Assembly (NCBI GenBank): GCA_021792315.1
Contig: JAJYUX010000043.1
Span: 1-13,108 of the forward strand
Length of the DNA: 13,108 nt
Reading direction: 5' to 3'
Origin: an archaeon
Lineage (GTDB): Archaea; Thermoproteota; Nitrososphaeria; Nitrososphaerales; CADDZS01
Part shown: positions 1 to 6,824 of the stretch, in pieces
How positions within the stretch are numbered: the stretch's first letter is position 1
Layout: every line of letters begins with the position of its first letter
Position numbers and translations under genes: made by a program
The notes under the pieces: generated by a model
Database searches by the model: none
What the model was told of the DNA's origin: nothing
What the model saw: only the letters and a program-made list of their open reading frames with translations

Positions 1-57
1 CACCGCTGTACATATGCGCAAGCCTGTATATACAGATTGCTAATTGTTCCTAGGACA

Positions 58-73
58 TTGGAATCTATTCCAA
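58..73 (-). terminator. Possible terminator hairpin after the 67-aa gene
   Basis: TTGGAAT-CT-ATTCCAA is a perfect 7-bp inverted repeat starting 6 bases past the stop codon of the minus-strand gene at 80-283. A second palindrome, CTGTATATACAG, lies at 24-35. No T-run follows in the minus direction, and archaeal terminators are usually T-runs, so a termination role is a guess from position alone. Confidence 0.25.
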
Positions 74-79
74 ATACAT

Positions 80-283
80 TTATGTCTTGAAATCCGATAA
101 TATCGGCCTCTTGTGCATCATTGCGTTAGGAACCACGCCAGCAAGCTCCCACCAGAGTGGAAATTTAGCAAGAAACTCTTCCTGCGACATTTCATTATCC
201 TCTTCTACCAAGACTTTGCGGAGCGGGGACTCTTCAGGAAGAGTATCAATTACAAAATCCTTGAACTTCCTGATTGTGATCAT
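80..283 (-). CDS. Small acidic hypothetical protein (67 aa)
   Basis: I do not recognise this 67-residue protein. It starts MITIRKFKDF, has an acidic middle (VEEDNEMSQEEF) and then a Trp-Trp pair in FPLWWEL. There is no membrane segment and no metal-binding motif. I chose the ATG at 283 over one 15 bases upstream because a GAGGT ribosome-binding site (292-296) lies 8 bases before it and would overlap the start of the longer version. It is the last minus-strand gene after the Topo VI-like cluster, 219 bp downstream of the ATPase gene, so it could be a distal member or an independent gene. Its composition and ribosome-binding site favour a real gene. Confidence 0.6.
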   Translation of the reverse strand: MITIRKFKDFVIDTLPEESPLRKVLVEEDNEMSQEEFLAKFPLWWELAGVVPNAMMHKRPILSDFKT

Positions 284-502
284 CGTGAATAACCTCATTC
301 CTTTTACGCAGTTGATGGTGAGAAGCTACTTTTAACGCCAGAATCTCGAAGCATTATTGCTAACATCATTAGTCATCGTGATTAGCCGTAATATGTCGGA
401 CGTTGGGGCCTGATCGCACTCTGCTGAACAAATGAAACCAATCAGAGAATGCTAACTATTGGCTCACGCTTAAGTAGAGTTAACCTCGTACTGCGTTAAC
501 CG
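284..502. other. Intergenic, no supported gene
   Basis: No convincing reading frame is visible on either strand. GTTAACC occurs twice as a direct repeat (479-485 and 495-501), right after the stop codon of the ATPase gene. A GTTAAC also lies just before that gene's start (1837-1842). The significance is unknown. Confidence 0.5.
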
Positions 503-1819
503 TCAATTCAACCTGTGCCGCCTTGCAGCCTCTCCAGGCTGCGTTAGAAAATAATAGACCCGTCTCCCTTCCCCAACCCTTCCCACCCAATTGTTCTTCA
601 TCATCAGCTTTAGAACTCTGACCACAGATTCTTCCTTTCGATCTGTGCGTTCTGAAATCTTGGAAGGGCTGAGCCTTCCAAGCGACAGCTCTCCAAGTAT
701 TAATCGTTGAAGTTCTGTGGGAATATGTACTTCCTTTGCTCTTGTCCCAAGAGGAGCGTGTTCTTCGATGTGCTCAGGGAATACTGAGTTGGACCTGCTT
801 CTTGAAGCGTTTTCGACACCCCTGTAGGCTGCTTCAAGCATGAGATAGGCGTTGGGGACATAGAGGTTCACGATTGTTTCGATAGTCTCTGGCTTGAACA
901 AGGATTCCGCGAGGGTACTTGCTTCTTCGCTGTTCTTTGCTATCTGAGACAGTCCCAGAGTCAACCTCGGCTTTAGCATCTTCATGAGATCCTCGGAATT
1001 ATCTACTCCCTCCAAGGATTGAACCGAGGAGAATCTGCTCACTGATGCGACTACCGCCTTCTGGATGGATTCTCCAAAAGTGTGAGATAGTGAAATTATG
1101 GTTCTCTTGCCCTGAAAGAACTCTTGATTTCCATCGAAAAAGTCTGACAACAATGCATCGTATGGAACCTTGTCGAGCTCATCGATTGCAAACACCGGAA
1201 TGACGTTAGACTCTTCGACTTCTTTCAAAATGAAATCAGTCGCAAACCGCGCGTCAACATCCTTGGACATCACTAGCCTTTCGTGTTCTTTGATGCCCAA
1301 TTTGTCAAGAAGCTTCTTGACACCACGTTCTACAACATCAGAGCCAATAAATGCAGGAGGAAAAACTAGACTTGCCGCGTCTACAGCCTTTCTGGATATC
1401 CAAGGGGCAAAATTCGCGACCAGATGTTTCGCCTTCTCGTACTTTGGCTTCATGTTTGTTGATAGAAGTAGTCCATTTAGCACGGATCTATAGAATCGGT
1501 CATCCAGTTCAATGACAGAATTCACCGCGCGCATTCCCTTGACAGAGACACAGACCGGAAGGAAGCTATGATCTGTATCTGATCGAGTCGAGTCGTTTGC
1601 GGACTTCATGCCGTTCCAAAGGATTCCCTGCATCGCAGCGGTCTTTCCGATACCACGTACACCGTAAATTGAGATGCTTCTTCCTTGGGAGAAGATCCTG
1701 GGCGCGTTAGATACAGCGAATCCTGAAACGTCGTAGTAGAGAATTCCGAAGAATTCGTCCTCCCACGACAAGAGCCATCTAGTCAGGTATTGTTGGGCAG
1801 CAGTAAGGGCGTCGGTCAA
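503..1819 (-). CDS. ORC/Cdc6-like P-loop ATPase with C-terminal winged helix
   Basis: A 438-residue ATPase. Walker A is GVRGIGKT (53-60) and Walker B is VFAIDELDK (209-217), both clear. A likely sensor-1 strand follows (RTIISLSHTF, 239-248). Residues 365-438 look like a winged helix-turn-helix (LSPSKISERT, then EESVVRVLKLMMKN, then a beta wing ending in VYYF), as in archaeal ORC/Cdc6 and related AAA/STAND proteins. The likely role is ATP-dependent DNA binding or remodelling. The start is a TTG at 1819; a TAA lies seven codons upstream, so no longer version exists. There is no ribosome-binding site, but TTAAAT at 1846-1851 could give a near-leaderless mRNA. It follows the Topo VI-A-like gene after 187 bp, so it may have its own promoter. 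An archaeal STAND ATPase is the main alternative to a true ORC homologue. Confidence 0.85.
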   Translation of the reverse strand: MTDALTAAQQYLTRWLLSWEDEFFGILYYDVSGFAVSNAPRIFSQGRSISIYGVRGIGKTAAMQGILWNGMKSANDSTRSDTDHSFLPVCVSVKGMRAVNSVIELDDRFYRSVLNGLLLSTNMKPKYEKAKHLVANFAPWISRKAVDAASLVFPPAFIGSDVVERGVKKLLDKLGIKEHERLVMSKDVDARFATDFILKEVEESNVIPVFAIDELDKVPYDALLSDFFDGNQEFFQGKRTIISLSHTFGESIQKAVVASVSRFSSVQSLEGVDNSEDLMKMLKPRLTLGLSQIAKNSEEASTLAESLFKPETIETIVNLYVPNAYLMLEAAYRGVENASRSRSNSVFPEHIEEHAPLGTRAKEVHIPTELQRLILGELSLGRLSPSKISERTDRKEESVVRVLKLMMKNNWVGRVGEGRRVYYFLTQPGEAARRHRLN

Positions 1820-2006
1820 AGCTAGCTTGTAATACTGTTAACTACATTTAACGTGGAGCCGATGGTGAACCAGCTGGCCGAGTGGGAAAGAGACACCAAG
1901 AAATTGTGACAATCGCTTTAGGAGAAAGGGGTGCTATCCAACGTCCACCTTTATGTATCATTAACGTAGGCTGAGGTTATCCAAAGCCCGAGAATTGCCT
2001 TGCACA
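1820..2006 (-). promoter_or_regulatory. Gap with possible promoter for the ATPase gene
   Basis: In minus orientation CGTTAAAT (TTAAAT at 1846-1851) is centred about 30 bp upstream of the TTG start at 1819, the spacing of an archaeal TATA box with a near-leaderless transcript. The stretch also holds one GGTGGACG (minus strand, about 1945-1952), one mismatch from the repeat word of the array at 5254-5366. Short open frames exist on both strands but none has a start signal. Confidence 0.3.
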
Positions 2007-3389
2007 TCAGGGCGAGCTGTTTGATGATTCGCGCATGAGCTTCAGCTTTGCATGACAGTTGCTACATCTGACAGACCTTCCAATATCCTCATTCTCGTCG
2101 TAGTCGAATGGTTTGTGGCATTTAGGGCAATGTCCATAGTATGACTCAGTAATGTATACTGTTGTCTCTTCTTCTTGCGAAGCTGAGATGTTACCAGTGT
2201 CAGGACTAGCTGTATCATTTGCCTGTTCTGCTGTGGCAGCTAACTCCCTCGATAATTTATCGATCTCAGTGAAGAATCCATCCCATGCATGATTCTCGTA
2301 CAATTTTGCGAGTTTTGTTTTCTTTACGTTCTCTTCCTTCTTCTTGAAGCGTTCAGTAGCATCGCTCCCATAGAACTTTTCGATCCATCTTCTGCAGATC
2401 TCTTCTGCGGCCTGTAGTGTCTCGTCGTTTTTGAACAAGGCGTTGGACTCGCACTTTTTCTTCCCGAACCTTGCCTCATATTCGGGATCCCTGGGAGTTC
2501 TTCCAGAGCTCGACTTTAGATTTTCAATCCAGGTAAGGTTGTACTTTTCAATGTCCTCTTCATTCAGTCCGATTCTTTCAATCACTATCTTGTTAGGATG
2601 CCAGCGAGTTCCCCTGGAACAGTCTTCCAGATTCTTGCGAAATCTCTGAGATATTTTCCAACCGACAGGGTCTAGATCGTAGAAAAGGAGAAGCACAGGA
2701 GTGAGCCCGAGCGATTCTGCCTTTCTCGAAAGCTTTGCAATATGGTGGCGCAGGAGGATTGGTGCCCAGCCCTTTGAGCTCACTATCGGAACATGATATT
2801 CTCTACAGATTGGCTGGAACAGGTTGAGGAGATCCCCCTTCTCGACACACATCATAACGTAATTTTTTTCGTCCTTCCAATAGTCTGTCACCGTAGAAGG
2901 GAGCGTCTCCAGGTAATCGTTAACATCCTCCTTCAGCTTGCTTAGTGACGCCTTGACATCGGTCGCTTCCAGGACTCCCTGGAAGTGTCTTGTAACATCC
3001 TGGTCTTCAGCGACAAAATCTATCGGAAGAAGGCCCATCTTCCTGCAGTCGTTGATTGCCTTTGAACAGAACGAAAACTCGTCCTTGTCTATCTTTTGGA
3101 GGCCCTCAAGAAGATAGCACCAGCCGCGAACTGAGTACTTCACGGAACTGGTTCTTTGAGAATTGAGCTCTTCGATCTCAGAAGCGAATGTTGAGAGCTG
3201 TCTAAGATATTCCGTAGTGTTAAGCTTCCCTCTAGGGATCCAAGATATTACTCTCTTTGGTTTTGGTCCCCGGTAAAGTCTCGGAGTATTCGGAATTGGT
3301 AGAACCGAATTGTAGACTCTTTCCATTACTTCGCCGAAACTATCGCCGAAGGTGTTTCTCTGTTTGGAGGCGACAGATTCGGTTGTCAT
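2007..3389 (-). CDS. Topo VI-A/Spo11-like Toprim protein with zinc ribbon
   Basis: A 460-residue relative of the DNA-cleaving subunit of type IIB topoisomerases (Topo VI-A, Spo11, Topo VIII, Mini-A; also JetD-like proteins). The winged-helix region carries SVRGWCYLLEGL (86-97). Its Tyr92 falls where the catalytic Tyr sits in RxxYY-type motifs, followed by CRKMGLLPIDFVAEDQDVTR, typical of the mobile-element branch. The Toprim fold is clear: Glu183 in CVEKGD, SSKGW (204-208), and Asp238/Asp240 in YDLDPVG. The part about 263-315 (NEEDIEKYNL, RDPEYEARFG) matches the family's C-terminal module. A zinc ribbon follows: CPKC (421-424) and CSNC (442-445). It starts at ATG 3389, 28 bp after the GHKL gene, with a weak GAGAG site. 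The GHKL protein next door is the natural partner. DNA cleavage is inferred. Confidence 0.85.
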   Translation of the reverse strand: MTTESVASKQRNTFGDSFGEVMERVYNSVLPIPNTPRLYRGPKPKRVISWIPRGKLNTTEYLRQLSTFASEIEELNSQRTSSVKYSVRGWCYLLEGLQKIDKDEFSFCSKAINDCRKMGLLPIDFVAEDQDVTRHFQGVLEATDVKASLSKLKEDVNDYLETLPSTVTDYWKDEKNYVMMCVEKGDLLNLFQPICREYHVPIVSSKGWAPILLRHHIAKLSRKAESLGLTPVLLLFYDLDPVGWKISQRFRKNLEDCSRGTRWHPNKIVIERIGLNEEDIEKYNLTWIENLKSSSGRTPRDPEYEARFGKKKCESNALFKNDETLQAAEEICRRWIEKFYGSDATERFKKKEENVKKTKLAKLYENHAWDGFFTEIDKLSRELAATAEQANDTASPDTGNISASQEEETTVYITESYYGHCPKCHKPFDYDENEDIGRSVRCSNCHAKLKLMRESSNSSP

Positions 3390-3417
3390 AACTCTCTCAG
3401 CGGACCCTGAATATATT

Positions 3418-4908
3418 TCACTCTTCAGCTAGGCTAGACTTTCCGTAATTTTGCCACAGTAGAACGGGACTTACTAGATGGGTCAGTATAGTCACTGGAG
3501 TGGATTCTTGTATCCCAACTGCGCCTAATCTGTAGTTAATATCAAAGATATTTGATGAAAACATCGTTTCTTCGGTGGTGGCAGCAAAATTCACGCAATT
3601 ATAGACCCACTTTCCCCCGTTATCATCAGGCTTTCTATCGAAAACGGCAAGTTCGACCAGAAATGGGAATTCGGTGTGATCGGGATCGACACATCCCTCT
3701 TCGGTAAAAGAGCCGTCGCAGCTTGGACAACTCACCTGGACTCCTACCCGAAGTCCGTACCTCGTTCTTGTCCACTCCTTGCTCTTGGCTACGCTTTCGA
3801 AGGCCTCCTTGCCTACGCAACCAAGGACAGAGGGAACGCTTCGCTTCTCTATGCGTCTTGAACGAGATTTCATGGCAGAAAGGAGCAAAGATATGCAGTG
3901 TGAAGGAAAGTCCTCGATTGGCGTGCTCGGGAAAAACTGCATATCATTCTTTGGCTTGGAATCATGATTGTTTTCTTCATTCGAAGTACGCAGTTTTTCC
4001 CATTTTTCGTTGACCTCCTGAAGAATCTCCGGCGCCTTCTTGGTCAGCCCTCTGAACATCTCAATGAAATCCTTCAGACTAATTCTTTGATCGTCTTCCT
4101 CGGGTTGGATCGCGACATAATCATGGAACAGCGAAGAAAACTCCTTCGCCGAATACCATCGCGCTGAAGTTTCACGCCTTGGTCCTTTATTTGTTTTAGA
4201 CCTCTTTTCTACTCCAAGTGATTCTGCCTGCCCCAGGATATCGACAACCAATTTCCTATCAGGGTTCACAATGGACGTCGCGTACACTAGCTCCCTGAGC
4301 CTTTGAGCGCCAACCTCATCCAGTTCAGAAGAAGCATCCAAGGGAAAGCTGACAAATACGCGCGTGAACCCATTATCTTCAATTTTCTCCCGACTCAATC
4401 GCAGATTGTCATGGAAGATCTTGCCAGCTCGCTTGTCTGGTCTCAATTTTACTTTGTACCGCATTCCAGCGCTCTCAAATGTCGCAGGAATTGGCTCAAC
4501 TCCAGCCTCCTCTGCAAGAGCGTACGAGTATCCTATGATACACTTTAGCGCGTTACCAAGATACCCTCTTGATACGCGTTTTAGTCCTCTCTTCGAGGAT
4601 GCTTCATTTTCAAAGTCTAGAATTAGCTCTAGGCTATCTTGAGTAAGCTTTGTCTTGCCGTTGTCCCAGACTGAGACATCGGAAATGTTCGTTCCCTTTA
4701 GTTTTCGGACCTGGAGCTTGATATCAGTCGCATCGTCTTTGTCTAGAGTATTGAACAGTAGCTCCATCGTAGCAAACTGCAGGATCTTTTGCTTGGGAAT
4801 CCCCGTTCGCTTCCTGAGGCCTTCAAGCTCGATGAACTCCAGACCGCGTGGTATCCCGGGTCGAATCCGGTCAATGGTGGTGCTATCACGTGACTGCATA
4901 CGAATCAA
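3418..4908 (-). CDS. GHKL ATPase, Topo VI-B-like
   Basis: A 496-residue GHKL (gyrase/Hsp90/histidine kinase/MutL) ATPase. The N-box is MELLFNTLDKDD (48-59, Glu49 and Asn53). The G1 box is WDNGK (81-85), SSK lies at 104-106, and the G2 loop is GYLGNALK (115-122), the order found in Topo VI-B. After about residue 190 the protein diverges: a WYSAKEFSSLF segment (251-261), a charged linker (290-330), a Cys cluster (CPSC 394-397, Cys406) and a conserved-looking end, LTHLVSPVLLW then NYGKSSL, whose Lys490 may contact ATP as the transducer Lys does in type II topoisomerases. The start is TTG at 4908, supported by GAGG five bases before it; an ATG three codons later is too far from that site. It heads the pair with the Toprim gene, as ATP-driven clamp and cleaving subunit. 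Confidence 0.85.
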   Translation of the reverse strand: MIRMQSRDSTTIDRIRPGIPRGLEFIELEGLRKRTGIPKQKILQFATMELLFNTLDKDDATDIKLQVRKLKGTNISDVSVWDNGKTKLTQDSLELILDFENEASSKRGLKRVSRGYLGNALKCIIGYSYALAEEAGVEPIPATFESAGMRYKVKLRPDKRAGKIFHDNLRLSREKIEDNGFTRVFVSFPLDASSELDEVGAQRLRELVYATSIVNPDRKLVVDILGQAESLGVEKRSKTNKGPRRETSARWYSAKEFSSLFHDYVAIQPEEDDQRISLKDFIEMFRGLTKKAPEILQEVNEKWEKLRTSNEENNHDSKPKNDMQFFPSTPIEDFPSHCISLLLSAMKSRSRRIEKRSVPSVLGCVGKEAFESVAKSKEWTRTRYGLRVGVQVSCPSCDGSFTEEGCVDPDHTEFPFLVELAVFDRKPDDNGGKWVYNCVNFAATTEETMFSSNIFDINYRLGAVGIQESTPVTILTHLVSPVLLWQNYGKSSLAEE

Positions 4909-4955
4909 CTTGTCCTCACATAACGATATTCAAAGCAACTTGCTTTGCTGGAACT

Positions 4956-4963
4956 GATATAGG
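4956..4963 (-). promoter_or_regulatory. Possible TATA box of the GHKL-Toprim operon
   Basis: On the minus strand CCTATATC lies about 50 bp before the TTG start at 4908. A start site about 26 bp downstream would leave a leader of about 25 nt, enough to hold the GAGG ribosome-binding site. Confidence 0.35.
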
Positions 4964-5012
4964 TGTTCAGTATTGGTAATCCATTCGACAACGAATTCGA
5001 CCCCATCAACCA

Positions 5013-5192
5013 TCAGACATGAATCTTTTCCATGCCCAGGTGTATTTTGAGCCGTTTCTTAATCTGGTAAATGCATAGCGAGAACTCGAAGTCAAAGTCT
5101 ACTCTGAATCCCCCTTTCCGCCTGTTATAGCTCTTTGGCAACCCGATCACCCTCAAGAACGAGACGGTTTTTCTTCGCTCGATGCTCCCCAC
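5013..5192 (-). CDS. Small basic hypothetical protein (59 aa)
   Basis: A 59-residue ORF read from a GTG at 5192 that comes just after an in-frame TAA (TAA AGA GTG), so it cannot start earlier. The product begins GSIERRKTVSFLRVIGLPKS and ends FSLCIYQIKKRLKIHLGMEK plus four residues. It is rich in Lys/Arg with a short beta-like GGFRVDFDFEFS strand, which would suit a small nucleic-acid-binding protein. That is inference; I do not recognise the family. It lies 104 bp upstream of the GHKL gene on the same strand and 61 bp from the phased repeat array, so it may be the cluster's regulator or first gene. No clear ribosome-binding site is visible. Residue use argues for coding. Confidence 0.5.
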   Translation of the reverse strand: MGSIERRKTVSFLRVIGLPKSYNRRKGGFRVDFDFEFSLCIYQIKKRLKIHLGMEKIHV

Positions 5193-5253
5193 TCTTTAAC
5201 ATGAGCAAGAGTGTGCACATTAGAGCCTAAAGGAACAAACATGACAAACCAAA

Positions 5254-5366
5254 GTGGACAGATAAACTAGTGTCCACCTGTCAAGTGGACATGAAGAAAT
5301 CTGTCCATATTATCGAGTGGACAGATGATTCAATGTCCACTTCATTTTCTGTCACCAATTGTCCAC
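5254..5366. repeat. Phased array of GTGGACA inverted repeats
   Basis: Three consecutive units have the form GTGGACA-N10-TGTCCAC: 5254-5277, 5285-5308 (last base T instead of C) and 5317-5340. An extra TGTCCAC follows at 5360-5366. Unit starts are 31 and 32 bp apart, about three helical turns, so equivalent half-sites face the same side of the DNA. Spacers and linkers (7-8 bp) are AT-rich and not conserved. This is the form of an iterated binding site for a dimeric DNA-binding protein: origin iteron, partition site or operator. It lies upstream of the minus-strand 59-aa/GHKL/Toprim genes. Confidence 0.85.
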
Positions 5367-5509
5367 TTTTCTTTTAAGTAAACGAGATTATTGAAGGTCA
5401 TTCTATCATTTTGTGTGTGTTTCCGTTACTTGCATTGGAATTTTCTGTGGTTTCTCAGAACTACAGCCAAACGTGGCCTACTGCAAGTCATGCATAATCG
5501 TAATGAGAA

Positions 5510-5655
5510 GTGGACATTAACTTCCATGTCTGTTTCACTCTAGCATCGTAAGAGTGAAGTCAAAACTGCCAGAGTTTGTTCTGTCCATTTCAATTCGAAG
5601 AATAGCAACCACATCACGTCTGCAAGTGGACACATACTGTCGTGTTCACTGGACA
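5510..5655. repeat. Scattered outlying GTGGACA half-sites
   Basis: More copies of the same word: GTGGACA at 5510-5516 and 5626-5632, TGTCCAT at 5582-5588, CTGGACA at 5649-5655. They are not phased like the main array and have no N10 partner. They may be secondary binding sites. The interval between (5367-5509) holds no gene I can support. Confidence 0.6.
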
Positions 5656-5690
5656 CCAACTGTAGCATGGATTCTGGCACGCAAGATGGT

Positions 5691-5946
5691 CTGCACATCG
5701 TGCAGTACGCTTACAAGGACTAAACAGGGATGATGCGCATTCCCTTCCAATTGGAAGATGTCAAAGCGCAATCGTATTCTGTCTCTTCTAGACAGACGAT
5801 CATATTTCCCCTGACGAGCCTTGTGGCTTCGAGTCACAGGGTGCTCCAAACCAACTGGTTTGGGGTTGGTCTCTCCACATGTGGAGAGTACCGAAACAGC
5901 TTCCGGTGAAGCTGTGCAGCTGACTCTTTGGAGAGGTGTTGCACAG
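5691..5946. repeat. Cluster of short perfect hairpins, non-coding
   Basis: Within about 250 bp I can read these inverted repeats: CTGCAC/GTGCAG (5691-5705, loop 3), palindrome CTTCCAATTGGAAG (5744-5757), TCTGTCT/AGACAGA (5778-5796, loop 5) with an outer ATCG/CGAT pair (5771-5800), CCAAACC/GGTTTGG (5846-5863, loop 4), palindrome CTCTCCACATGTGGAGAG (5871-5888), and ACAGCTTC/GAAGCTGT (5896-5915, loop CGGT). CTGTGC (5912-5917) can also pair with GCACAG (5941-5946). Frames are open on both strands but neither has family resemblance or start signals. A structured RNA, a single-strand origin or a recombination site are possible. Confidence 0.6.
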
Positions 5947-6059
5947 TGGAGGGGCTGTAGGGAAGCAAGGTAGATTGTCATATCGTGAGATAATTGTGAG
6001 ATTCCCTGCATGTGCTCAACATCGAGTGGAAAGAGCAGCATTAGGACTTGCAAAGTCAT

Positions 6060-6215
6060 GACTTGATCGCCTACATGTTTCGTAGATAGGAATAGTTTCG
6101 AGCAATCTCTGGCTGAGTTGACAGTCCTCTTTTCGGGGGACGGTATGTGCGCTAGATATCAAAGTTCGATTTAATCGACGAAGGTGAGCAAACTCTGCTC
6201 TCTCGGAGTTGCGTC
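6060..6215. other. Non-coding stretch with further stem-loops
   Basis: No supported gene. Stems include GTCCTC/GGGGAC (6124-6141), TCGAT-TTA-ATCGA (6166-6178) and GCAAACTC/GAGTTGC with one bulge (6188-6212). The last overlaps the GGAG ribosome-binding site of the following small ORF and could mask it. Confidence 0.4.
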
Positions 6216-6377
6216 GTGAGGGGAAATCTTCTCGGTCTAAGGCAAGACTGTCAAGAACATATGAACGGGAACAGTCAAGTTAGCTATAGGGAGTACCTAG
6301 AGATGAAGTGTGAGGGCAACTCAAGTCATTTTCATTTCAAGTGTACCAAAGCGCGGATGATTGATAGCCCGCTATGA
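6216..6377 (+). CDS. Possible small protein (53 aa)
   Basis: A 53-residue ORF starting at GTG 6216 with a good ribosome-binding site, GGAG (6205-6208), seven bases before it. The product begins RGNLLGLRQD; its second half, SYREYLEMKCEGNSSHFHFK followed by C, has two Cys and two His that could bind a metal (inference). An internal ATG at 6261 gives a 38-residue version without a ribosome-binding site. The frame stays open upstream to a TAG near 6151, so this could also be the end of a decayed longer gene. A stem (6188-6212) can bury the ribosome-binding site. I do not recognise the family. Confidence 0.4.
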   Translation: MRGNLLGLRQDCQEHMNGNSQVSYREYLEMKCEGNSSHFHFKCTKARMIDSPL

Positions 6378-6529
6378 ACGAGTGCAAATACGTCAGATCC
6401 AATGTTCGAGAATAATAGATGCGTGTTAGGATTCCGAATGTTTCCTATTGCTTCCAAATCCTTTCAAATTATTCTCTTTGCGCGATATTATAATACCAGT
6501 CACAGCTCTCCAAGTAAAGGAGTACATGT

Positions 6530-6748
6530 TCAGGATTCAGTAGGAAGAGTAGACTCAGCCAATCCTTCCGCATCACCTTTGACTGGTTCTACTTTTACTC
6601 TCTTCCCTATGATTTTGAACCTGATCTTTGGAGGCTCACCGAGCGCTTCCATGACTGGCTTTGAAATTGTGACTTCGTAATATCCCCTGCTCTTGTGAGA
6701 AATTACTTTGACTGCGAACTTTTTGGATCCTTTTTTCCATCTTGGCAT
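6530..6748 (-). CDS. Small AbrB/SpoVT-like DNA-binding protein (72 aa)
   Basis: A 72-residue basic protein. After MPRWKKGSKKFAVKVI, the segment GYYEVTISKPVMEALGEPPK (22-41) and then IRFKIIGKRVKVEPV follow the swapped-hairpin pattern of AbrB/SpoVT/MazE-type domains: strand, short helix ending Leu-Gly, then two strands ending in a Val-x-Pro. Such proteins are dimeric DNA-binding transition regulators or antitoxins. No toxin gene is adjacent, so a regulator is more likely than an antitoxin. The C-terminal tail is acidic and Ser/Thr-rich. The ATG at 6748 has TTAAAT centred about 26 bp upstream, predicting a leaderless mRNA. The gene is probably real; the family call is moderate. Confidence 0.7.
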   Translation of the reverse strand: MPRWKKGSKKFAVKVISHKSRGYYEVTISKPVMEALGEPPKIRFKIIGKRVKVEPVKGDAEGLAESTLPTES

Positions 6749-6770
6749 GCTATTTCCAGCTGTTCAGTTC

Positions 6771-6776
6771 ATTTAA
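6771..6776 (-). promoter_or_regulatory. TATA-like box of the AbrB-like gene
   Basis: TTAAAT on the minus strand is centred 25-26 bp before the ATG at 6748. This is the archaeal TATA-to-start distance for a transcript beginning at the start codon. No ribosome-binding site stronger than GGAAAT is present, consistent with leaderless translation. Confidence 0.45.
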
Positions 6777-6824
6777 GGAAGATAATTATCCACGTGAATG
6801 CGGATGGATCTTGAATTCAGATCA

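Noticed and set aside
1857..1974. tRNA-like or coding look of the plus strand between the Toprim and ATPase genes
   Set aside because: No cloverleaf can be drawn, and the open frame after TAA near 1850 lacks a start codon with a ribosome-binding site.
3964..4957. Several plus-strand frames of 67-100 codons opposite the GHKL gene
   Set aside because: Antisense to a gene with clear catalytic motifs; they are shadows.
5254..5366. CRISPR array
   Set aside because: Repeat words are only 7 bp, arranged as inverted pairs with fixed 10-bp spacers. There are no 24-37-bp identical repeats and no cas genes.
5646..6059. 137-codon minus-strand frame, and a 58-codon plus-strand frame (5733-5909) inside it
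   Set aside because: Both cross the hairpin cluster, neither has a ribosome-binding site or family resemblance, and the minus frame is unusually rich in Cys/His/Pro for this genome. I treat the stretch as non-coding.
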